Positions 55,451 through 64,000 of a stretch of 64,000 nucleotides of DNA are shown here, piece after piece. Where the stretch lies: assembly GCF_963678975.1 (NCBI RefSeq), contig NC_089274.1:45848075-45912074 (forward strand). The letters run 5' to 3'. The translations under genes and the position numbers were made by a program. Source of the stretch: Dysidea avara. Taxonomy: Eukaryota; Porifera; Demospongiae; Dictyoceratida; Dysideidae. How positions within the stretch are numbered: position 1 is the first letter of the stretch; every line of letters begins with the position of its first letter. The notes under the pieces are model-generated. The model searched no databases, was not told the DNA's origin, and saw only the letters and a list, made by a program, of their open reading frames with translations.

Positions 55451-56923
55451 GAACTTTTGTTTTTAGCAGACAATCTGTGTGCAGCTGTGTGTATCAAACT
55501 TTTACGTAATGGAGAGTATTAGGTATGTAACAATGTTGTACAAAATTAGGATATATGGTACACAAGTTATAGCCATACCACATGACAAGTGTAATAACCT
55601 CCCCTAGATTAACCCCTGGCAAGTATTGCAAGGACACTTTTTGTCAAAAGAATGCATCAAAGTTTCATATCAATGCAATATTAAGTTACACCACTTTAAT
55701 CAAGCTGTGTTGTTGCAAAACCTCTAGTCAGAAACTACAAATTGTGACCAGCTGAGTAAAACCTAGGATATTTCTCGAATTCTATTTCTGTTGTCTATAG
55801 TACGTAACAAAGGAGTGAACAGTTAAAAGTTTCAGTCTATTATGATTACTAAATCCCTACTAGCACAAAGGGAAAAATATTTGTGAGAAGTAACACTGGA
55901 ATGTCCTTTCAACAACAGGGCCTTAATTACTCAGGAAAAACCCTACATTGCTACAGCCGGTTACTAAAAAGTGTTCCTGCAAGTATAATAGATGCCGTAA
56001 ATAAAAGCTGACTGTATCCTAGTGAAACCTTTGATAAAACTAGTACATTATTACATCCCAGAATATAAATGTATTAAGTTATGGCATTGAGGCCACTATG
56101 CTGAACACAGCAAAGGTAAACAGCTCCCTGTATTCTGTTGTGCCTGAGGTGTGGGTGTATAATTATGTGTGGTGTACATGTATGAGAACTATACTATTTC
56201 ATTGTGACTGTCATCACCACAGGGAGATTACAACCCGGGCATTTATTTCTTTCAAACAACTTTTTACCCCGGCTACTAAACAAGACTAGTGACTATACGA
56301 ATCTGGTGTGTATATAACTGATCAGCATTCATGAGTCAACTTCATACCTTGGTGTTGTACTCTCCTGGACTCTCCTTGATGTTTCCCTCAGCATATTTCA
56401 CAGAATCAAGCTTAAAAGGAACTTTATAAAACTCTCTTCACTTCTATCATTTATAACACCGCCTGGAATTGTTAAAAATAATGACTGCACTAGATGTTTA
56501 TTTGAGACCCAGAATTTATTTGAAACCTGGCGTTTATTTTTGTTATGATGCTGTATACCTCCGGTGACTAAATGGCACCAGGCGTTTATATGAGACCGGC
56601 CATAATTTGAGGCAATATAGTAATATAGTTTTTAAATGTTAACCATGCCAATGTCTCTAAGCTAAAACAAATATGTATGTGAGTGCGTGTGTCTGAGCAT
56701 GCATAAATTATGTGAAATCCCAAATTTCCATCCACTAGCCTGCTTCGCATACTGACCTGCCAACACCAAATTTTGTTTGTTTATAGTATAACATGTATGT
56801 GATATGTAGTGTGTGTAAAAGTGTATGCATACATCGTATGTGAGTATAGGTCTGTAAATGTCTCATCATCTTGTGTTTGTAGATGCATTATTGTTAAGCA
56901 CTACTGTACTTGGGACATCAAAG
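55451..56923. other. No gene seen
   Basis: Short ORFs without recognisable domains; TATGTGTGTG-type low complexity near 56690-56850. Confidence 0.4.
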
Positions 56924-56971
56924 AGGAGAAACAATACCTTATAAACAATACCGTAAGGTATTGTTTCTCCT
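56924..56971. repeat. Perfect 18-bp hairpin
   Basis: AGGAGAAACAATACCTTA is followed after 12 bases by its exact complement. The sequence is isolated. It may be a remnant of a small MITE or a transcribed stem-loop; no function can be assigned. Confidence 0.8.
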
Positions 56972-57096
56972 ACGCATGCAAATACCATGAACTGCAATGG
57001 ACAATGACAATACTGTAGCTGAATGTGATGTACTGAGGCAATATCAGGCAAACTGATTTCTACAAACTTGGTTCATGGCTACTGAACACACAGATA

Positions 57097-58325
57097 CAGT
57101 GGAGCCTCAGACCTCTATTATCCAGGCACCTCCATTGTCTGGACAGCCCAAATTGGTCATGTGACTTGTAGTTTATTGACCATAATGAAGTTTGGTTTAG
57201 ATGAAAGCACAAGGAGGGAGTCTCAAGGTTGCTGTTTACCTGTTTGGTGGCTTGTTTAATAACTACCAGTTGGTTGCTAGGTGATAACGCATTTTAAACC
57301 CCAGTGCGTGGGAGTATCAAAGCGCCGCGCTGGGTTATAACTACCATACAGCTAGACAGAGCGGCGCTGCTACTGTACGATATATTAGTTATCACCCAGT
57401 GATAACTAACTTATCACCCTGTTGCGGAGCCACTCAGTCTCTTTCGTGACATCATAATAACCGCGAATGGCATTGTTTACCAATGGAACAAAGAGCCAAA
57501 TAAGGAAATATTGATACAAAACACACCAATACAGCACTTAAAACTAGCTAAATCTTACAAGAAAACTGTTAATCCTTTACACAATAACACTACAAGTTAC
57601 CAATACCGTGATAGTTTAACAAATGTCAAAAACAGTCCGTGACGATTTTCGCTCCAGCAATCACTCCCAATGGCCACTATGGTGAAGAACTAACTTCCTC
57701 TAGCTTCATCGTTCTATCTCAGACTATGGTAGCCACTTGTTGGTCTTTATTTTTCTCTTGCACACCACGCGACACCACCATACCAATTTCTGACAAAGGC
57801 GAATCGTACCTGGAACTGCTGCTTCATAACACCGCCCTTCGCTACAGTTTGTAGGCAGTATGTAAGGTCTCTCTTGTAGCTACGAAGTAGAATCTCCACA
57901 CAATTTGGACGAAATCTTGAGCAGTGACAGGAACTCAAACCGGAACTTAATTTACTATCTGTAAACTTCTGCGCACTCCCGCGCACTGGGATATAAAACA
58001 GTTATATCCCGTATACTCGGATGATATCATTGTTATTACACTCGTCCTCGGCTCCGCCTCGGACTCATGTAATAACAATGATATCACCCTTGTACCGGGA
58101 TATAACTATAACTTACAGCCCAGGGGAGTGACCATGAATGCTCTGTAGTGATTTCCCCTCTGCCCACTAAACTGCATATATAGCACTAACTGATAGCAAT
58201 AATGGCAATGTTTGCTTTTTTAATTAGTTACTTTAGCATAATAGCATGCTATCCTTAGTTATGGACATTTCTGAGATAAGGACAGCAGTATGTACCAGAC
58301 CGCCCGGATAAGAGAGGTTCCACTG
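57097..58325. mobile_element. Pogo/Tigger-like element with nested hairpins
   Basis: The left end CAGTGGAGCCTCAGACC and the right end AAGAGAGGTTCCACTG are the familiar pogo-type terminus (CAGTGGAACCTC). TA precedes the left end; CA, possibly a mutated TA, follows the right. Inside, a second pair of inverted words (CCCCAGTGCGTGGGAGT near 57300 and ACTCCCGCGCACTGGG near 57973) bounds a nested element of about 700 bp, and a further hairpin (58022-58086) follows. No intact transposase; a minus-strand 79-residue frame at 57747-57986 is unrecognised. Confidence 0.65.
58022..58086. repeat. Perfect 19-bp palindrome with GC-rich loop
   Basis: Arms TGATATCATTGTTATTACA and its exact complement enclose a 27-base loop containing CCTCGGCTCCGCCTCGG. 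Looser pairing extends outwards through AGTTATATCCCG (57999 region) and CGGGATATAACT (58099 region). Confidence 0.8.
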
Positions 58326-59201
58326 CATTGTAATTGTATATACCATCTTTCATGATTGATAGATACTGCACTCCAGTTTTATATGCTACCTTCAGTGTGA
58401 CATGGGTACATCATTCCAATATCCAGTGGGGACCAACTGTTTGTTACAGTTAGGCTCTCAATCCACCACTATACACACAAACTTACATGTAGTATGTTTT
58501 TTTCTCTATATAATGTCATCCATATGAAGAAGTTTGCTACATGGAATGGTGCTTAATCATGAAACACTTTAATTTCACAAACTAACCTGCAGAACCATGC
58601 TTTTGTTTAATTGTAACACTAATGTAGTGAAGGTTATTTGGTGTCAAGTTGTCAAAATTGCTTCAGATCATTCCATTCCAAATATCCACCATTCAATTCG
58701 TCATAGAAAAGTAAGTGATTTTCAACCTTGTACTTTGCTATCAATCTGCTATCCTTCTGCTATAGATCTTTTTAATTGCTATTCACTGCTCTTTCTAAAT
58801 CTGGTCTAAAATCTGAGGTAACTATCACGTGTCGTGAGTTATTACACTTTTTATTACATGCCCCCGACATGCCCAATACCGTACGGAGAATTTTGCTACA
58901 ATGAGTTGGTTTAGGCCATTTTGATGCACCAAAATTTCAATGAGTTGGATTGCTTCTGGTATCATTGTACTCACAGAGTTGCTCTACACATATCACAACC
59001 AGAAAGTTACTAAACAGACTCGAGGTAGACGGTACACAATAACTAATTTAATTTTTAATGGTTTTTCAATCGAAACATGCCTGTTCCAGCTGGCATTTTT
59101 GTCATGGACTAAAAAAGATAACAAATGTCTGCAAACTTCTTAATATGGAACTTTTTGTTGTATTTAAACACTTTCACATAGCATATAGTGGCAGTTATTT
59201 A
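58326..59201. other. No gene seen
   Basis: Short ORFs at 58597-58809 and 58940-59143 have no recognisable domain and are not supported by splice context. Confidence 0.35.
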
Positions 59202-59572
59202 CAGTAATGGTGGATGCAGGATGGGGCATTTGGGGCAAATGCCCCCCTCCATTCCCTTCTGTGAAAGAGGCATACTTCTTTGATAGATTCTATGTACCTG
59301 ATCAGACCAAAATCAATTTATGAAAACTGCAAACTCACCTAACCTAAAGTTAAAGAGGAGTCAAACTCGTCCAGTACCTTTGTACGTACTAAGCGCTTTT
59401 AAGATTTCACAACCATCTGCAAAGGCTATAATGACAAAAATCAACCTACTAAGGAGTGATCATTGCTGCTTAAAATAAATAGCAACTAACAAGAGAATCT
59501 GCTCTCCCCAACCACCTACAACTTAGCCTGTTTGTGCCCCTCCCCTTGCCAACTCCTGGATCCGCCCCTGTA
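59202..59572. mobile_element. Degenerate GGCGGATCCAGGA-type element
   Basis: The left end ACAGTAATGGTGGATGCAGG and the right end CTCCTGGATCCGCCCCTGT are imperfect inverted copies of a widespread animal MITE terminus; next to the left end is GGGGCAAATGCCCCCC. No coding content. Confidence 0.5.
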
Positions 59573-59575
59573 CAG

Positions 59576-59613
59576 TTGATTCCGCTATAATGCGTTGATT
59601 CCGCTATAATGCG
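59576..59613. repeat. 19-bp unit, two exact copies
   Basis: TTGATTCCGCTATAATGCG is repeated twice in tandem without change. Confidence 0.85.
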
Positions 59614-59730
59614 GGCTCCACATATTTCCGTAACTTTTAATTTGTATAAAAAATCAATGTACAGTAAATGTGTCAAAAGTTTTCTCTAGCATCTTCATAT
59701 GCAATGAGTGCCTCTAAAAATAATTATGGT

Positions 59731-59810
59731 GCACTGATGTGTCGGCTGCCGGCGAGTCTAATTTTATGCACTGGTGTGTCGGCTGCCGGCGAGTCTAATT
59801 TTATGCACTG
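59731..59810. repeat. 37-bp unit, two copies
   Basis: The unit begins GCACTGATGTGTCGGCTGCC and ends TCTAATTTTAT; the second copy differs by one base (GCACTGGTG). A third GCACTG marks the end. Confidence 0.85.
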
Positions 59811-60239
59811 TTTGTCATGCATTTTTCTTAGCTCTTACTTCTTCATAAGCAAATGCGATATAAAAACCCGAATTTCGTTAGCTTAGGCTAAATTGCATGC
59901 GACGGACATGCAACCGATCGCTAATTGCGGATAAATAATTAACATGATTGACAAAAACACTCACCTCTTTTCGGATTACAACCAATGGGAAGAAGCCAGC
60001 AACTTCAACTGCAGTTTTGCACCAAATTGAGTGTCGAGTCACGAGGATAAAATAGATTTACTGGGTAATTATAATTATCTTAAACCGTTCGCGCCGCGCG
60101 CCATGCGGTTCAAATATAAATTTTTTTTGAAACCATCAAATGAGATGAAATGTTACAAGATCCAACAGGTGAATAACCTAGCTAAGAGATTCTCTGCAAC
60201 ACATTTCTGAGATCACACTAATTTCCAAGTGCCAAAATG
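59811..60239. other. No gene seen
   Basis: AT-rich with a short GC-rich word (GCGCCGCGCGCCATGCGG near 60093). No exon recognised. Confidence 0.35.
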
Positions 60240-62380
60240 ATACTTGGTGATGACTTTAACTGCCTGCTTGGTTTTGACTGGTCTACTGGAAATATTTTTA
60301 AATCATACACATCACCTACATTAAGAGACACGACAAGACACTCCCTACTAGAGGTACCAACTTACTAGATCTATGCTTTACTACAGATCCTGATCTAGTT
60401 CAGTTCTGCCAACCTTTTCCTGGTGTAAGTGACCATGACATACTGTGTTATTAAGATTCTGAGTTCTCCAGAAGAAAAATCTACCTTTAGAGCAGGGATC
60501 CCATACGTGAAAACATTGTTACAATCTTGGATTAGTAGTTAGTACAAAATCAAAACACTACAAAGTGTTAAAGAAAACTGATTGGTCTTATGGAACCTGA
60601 AGTCCCCCCAACATCACACTACACAAGACATGGACAGTTGGTTGGCACCAGATCACAAGGTTCCAACTATACAGCTGAGTACACTAGAGCAATGCAAGTA
60701 TGTAGGCTTCTTGCTCAAGGAAGCAACAACAGGAACTAAGTAGCTATCACTAAACACTGAACATCACTAAGTACCACTGCTTTGATTCACACACAGATAC
60801 ATAATTGTAATTGTAATTTTTAAACAGGGGATCCACTCAGTAACCAAAAACTAATTTTCAGTGGAGCCCTGTGAGCAAGAGAAGAAGACAGACTACACTA
60901 TATACACACACCACACACATGAACACACATGCATGCATACACAATTCTCGACTGTTTGACTTCATCCCTGCCCCTACATTGTAAAACTAATTGGTGATCA
61001 CATTCCGAGTAAATATGTCTCCACAACAAAATAAACCATCCCTGGATGTCAGCCTCTCTAAAAAAAACTCATCAGAAAAAAGCATCAACTCGAAACGTTA
61101 CAACAGTGATAATAAATGGAGGGAATACAAAGACGTTCATCAAAAATATGCAATTCAATGAGACCGGCGGCAGCAGCAGCAGTAACACACTATCTATCTT
61201 CTCCAATGCCTTATTTTCTGACAACATGAATGATAAAATACTTCTGGAGATACAGGAGAAAAACATAAACCATTAACAGTCAATCTCAAACTGGTAGCTT
61301 AGTCTTCGACTCTCAACAAAAATCAGAAATACTTAGTTAATCATCAATTTCAAACCGTGTTTACTACCAAAGACTTAACAAATTTTCCACACAAAGGCCC
61401 ATCCCACTATCCACAAATCGACAACATTGAGATTACTCACCTCAGATGTATGCAAGTTACCATCAGACTGCAATCCACACTACCAATGAAATAGCACCTA
61501 TGCTAACACACTTATTTCAATCCTCACTAAGGACTGGAATCATACCATCTGTGTGGAAACAAGCTTATGTTACACCAGCATAGAAAGCAGGATCAAAAAC
61601 TGATGCCAAAAATTATTGTCCTATTTTAGTAACATCTATAAACTTCAGAACATATAACACATATAACATGTAGTCACGTAATGAATTATCTGATATCCAT
61701 AATGTTCTATTGAAACATCAATACAGTTTCAGATCTGTGAAACACAACTCTAACTATCATTGATGATCTTGCTAATGACAGAAAACAAGTTGACACCTGC
61801 ATGCTTGGTTTCTCCAAAGCCTTTTGACAAGGCACCCCACCAACGACTCCTGAATTCTATGGTATTACTGGTGGCGCTTGCAACTTTCTTATCAGATCAT
61901 TCTCAACAAGTAGCTATAAACAGTGTATTATCTTCTCCATGTAAGGCCAACTCTGGAATATTTCATTGGGCCCAATGCTCTTCCTTGTGTACATCAAAGA
62001 CATAGCAGATGGTGTACAAGGTCAACTTCATTTATTTGCAGATGACTGTATAATATATAGAACAATAAACTCTCCTGAAGACCATACAATGTTAAAGCCA
62101 GTTATCCAAGTGGGATACAACCTGGCAAATGGAATTTAATTCTAGGAATATCATATCTCCACACTACAAGTAGCTACAATGTATGAACTCAACTGAAGTC
62201 AGTGAAAGAACATGAATATCTTGAGAGTCTAGATCAATGGCAAACTCTCTTGTAACAAAGCAAATCAAACACTGGTATTCCTACAAAGACATTTAAGAAC
62301 TTTCCCTACTTACTTGAAAGCACAAGCATGCAATGCTTCCACTACTTGAATATTGCTATTTGGGAACCAGTGGTGTATCT
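60240..62380 (+). pseudogene. CR1/Jockey-like LINE, heavily decayed
   Basis: Endonuclease part: ILGDDFNCLLGFDW, then TRGTNLLDLCFTTDPDLVQF and PGVSDHDI (60240-60440). Then linker sequence with KKLIRKKH-like remnants (about 61050). Reverse transcriptase part: SLRTGIIPSVWKQAYVTPA, stop, KAGSKTDAKNYCPILVTSI (61515-61640), CMLGFSKAFDKAPHQRLLNS (61800-61855), LGPMLFLVYIKDIADGVQGQ and LHLFADDCIIYRTINSPEDH (61970-62080), then a trace of MLPLLEYCY near 62340. Many stops and frameshifts. Motif order and spacing are those of a 2-kb core of a CR1/Jockey-group LINE; it lies downstream of the neighbouring CCP receptor gene. Confidence 0.75.
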
Positions 62381-62711
62381 ATAGACTCTCTGGGTTGGTA
62401 GAGCACAAGAGCAAAAAAAAAGAAAAAAAAAAGAAAAACAGTCACAGCCTGCTTACTATAGCATGCATGCAACCCTTATATTACTGATAAAGTACGTAAA
62501 AATCTTAGCATAGTTTGCTATAGTGCTTCTTTGAATAGTGTGACTGCTTTATGTGAGTGATTGACTGCTCTTTAGAATATCTCACGATCTCACATAACAA
62601 AATTCTTTGATAGGGCACAGGCCCACCCCTAGATATGAGATTAATCTCCCCTAGATATGATATATGATATATTCTTCACTCGTTCCAGCGTTAATTGGAT
62701 GGCTACAGGTT

Positions 62712-62858
62712 TGAGGCCGCCCAGGTCCAGTCATGGATTTTTTCTCCTTTCTCCACCTTTTCAAACATACTTTCTTTAAACAGACTGTAGGACCAGGTAT
62801 CCTACATACCTTCAGTATTTGTGCTGTGAAGTCTTAAAAAATAAATAAATTTAAAAAA
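62712..62858 (+). mobile_element. LINE 3' tail-like repeat, copy 2
   Basis: Homologous to 43078-43202 (GAGGCCGCCCAGGTCCAGTC, CTCCTTTCTCCACCTTTTCA, TGTGCTGTGAAGTCTTAAAA) and ending in AAATAAATAAAT. It follows the LINE pseudogene in the same orientation, about 330 bp after its last coding trace, so it is probably its 3' end. Confidence 0.55.
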
Positions 62859-62904
62859 ATGCATGCAAACACAATGACATATAGACATATTAGTAGCCCA
62901 CACA

Positions 62905-62910
62905 TTTATT
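62905..62910 (-). promoter_or_regulatory. Polyadenylation signal AATAAA
   Basis: Minus-strand AATAAA about 118 bases after the stop codon of the receptor gene (stop at 63030-63028). The position fits a short 3'UTR. Confidence 0.6.
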
Positions 62911-63027
62911 GACATTTTCATAAAAAATTATCAATCAAAAATTGAAGTAAAAACATCTTAAAGTAAAGCTTGTCCTTAAAGGTACAGCATGTATGCTACT
63001 AGTTAGCACATAACCACAATCAGTCAC

Positions 63028-64000
63028 TTAATATCTGTTTTGATTTGAAATAGTTACCGAATGATAAGCTGGATTAGGAAAGATTTGAACATCAGCACCT
63101 AAACTTTGAGGCGCAGTCTTGTACTCACTTCTGTTCAGGCCATATGATGGATTATCTTCCATCGTAGTATGATGATGGACAGGAGGATCATGTACAAACT
63201 CATTAGACTGCACATAACTATACTGGTCTTCACTTGTCTTACTGGTTGGCTTTGTTACACCATAAGATGGGTTGGGCTGGATGATAACATCTGAATCCAG
63301 TTTGTTTGTGGAGCTTCTAGTAATTCCATACGATGGATCAGACTCCATCTTAACACCATCATGAATGTAAGGTGAAATTATCTGATCATTTTTTATGTAC
63401 TCATAGTCAGCTGTATTGTCTGTGGTGTACACTGCATTGGGTACAGTAACAGCTGCAGTACTTGGCTCATCATAAACTCTGTTCTTGTCAGTGGAATAAG
63501 ATTGCTTTCTGTGAGACCACTTTACAAACACTACTACAATACACAACACAGTTAGTAGTAGAAACACTACCAGTCCTCCTACTGCTCCTCCAATGGCAGC
63601 ACTAGTAATATCTAAACCATCTGACTCATCACTTACTACATGACACATGTAGGAAAGTTAATAAACATGACAAATCTGTATATAAATGACACTTACAAGT
63701 AATTGCAAAACAAGCAAAATCTCCTCCTACACTTCTCCACTTCACTGAAGTCCCTTCATCATTCACATCATCACACACATGTTCCCCATTACCACTAACA
63801 CTATAACCACTTGAGCAATTCAGTAAACAACTTGAACCATAAGTCACATTACTACAATCACCAACTGATTGGCTGTTTGTTATCTCCACTTCTGGATCAT
63901 TACATGTTAAGATGGTACAAGTCACTGGCTCACTACTCCATGTCCCATCAGCACTACATCTTGTTTGTCTGTTACCCTCCAACTGATAACCACGATTACA
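63028..64000 (-). CDS. CCP transmembrane receptor, 3' end (partial)
   Basis: The last two exons of a gene entering from the right. Exon 63697 to beyond 64000 encodes the end of one CCP (GNRQTRCSADGTW, VTC) and a second (ILTCNDPEVEITNSQ to FACFAITC), nearly identical to the exon 32281-32667. After a 61-bp intron, exon 63635-63028 encodes LSDESDGLDITSAAIG, a transmembrane helix (GGAVGGLVVFLLLTVLCIVV, then VFVKW), a basic stop-transfer WSHRK, and a cytoplasmic tail of about 165 residues with about ten tyrosines: VYDEP, DYEYI, DPSYGI, NPSYGV, QYSYV, NPSYGL, SEYKT, NPAYHS. These look like adaptor docking or endocytic sites. It is a type I membrane protein, so the family includes cell-surface receptors. 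Confidence 0.85.

Noticed and set aside
62900..63030. Terminal exon for the CCP gene starting at 53226
   Set aside because: It lies upstream, not downstream, of that gene on the minus strand; it belongs to the neighbouring gene entering from the right.

Overview
This window reads as nuclear DNA of a simple marine animal, most likely a demosponge. The evidence is a very large minus-strand gene built from phase-1 complement-control-protein (CCP/sushi) exons, introns of only about 50-60 bp between many exons, interspersed animal-type transposons (hAT, pogo/Tc1-mariner-like, APE-type LINEs, a Ty3-type gag remnant) and an AT-rich background. No bacterial operon, rRNA, tRNA or CRISPR array was seen. 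The taxon is inferred from gene style only.

Genes. The main locus is on the minus strand from about 53.2 kb down to 15.4 kb: a signal-peptide exon (53169-53226), a unique N-terminal domain exon (52622-53119), a single CCP exon (41816-42010), a block of five exons with nine CCPs (37874-39810), a block of six exons with twelve CCP-type modules (32281-34829), then scattered single CCP exons (22519-22707, a broken one at 19280-19454, 15640-15828, 15400-15588). Every junction is phase 1, so the pieces can be spliced into one long secreted or cell-surface protein, but no membrane or terminal exon was found to the left, so the 3' end is not seen. A second, paralogous gene enters from the right edge (63028-64000). 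It shows its last CCP exon, a transmembrane helix and a tyrosine-rich cytoplasmic tail with repeated PSYG motifs. A small SAP-domain gene with a 54-bp 5'UTR intron lies on the plus strand at 13937-14620.

Mobile DNA fills the rest. (1) A composite, satellite-carrying family occurs in four copies (6289-9655, 16342-18830, 28905-31380, 35328-37420): a head made of diverged modules, an array of about 31-bp units, and a terminal fold-back hairpin that is also found alone (42345-42685, 53930-54090). (2) Long fold-back elements lie at 11575-13107, 47744-48494 and 49845-50784, the last with a perfect 9-bp target duplication and nested inside an older hairpin element. (3) A 6-kb element with long terminal inverted repeats and a 10-bp flanking repeat (3928-9886) holds a broken PIN-like nuclease ORF, part of it copied in inverted orientation. 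(4) LINE pseudogenes lie at 23.0-26.6 kb and 60.2-62.4 kb, with fragments at 43.6-44.1 and 48.6-49.0 kb. (5) hAT elements (26679-27202 with a perfect 8-bp target duplication; 53441-53883), a pogo-like element (57097-58325) and several small MITEs are also present.

Overall the picture is an expanding CCP receptor locus. A 439-bp exon-plus-intron unit has been tandemly repeated and a 1.4-2.2 kb block duplicated, and the introns have grown by repeated transposon insertion.
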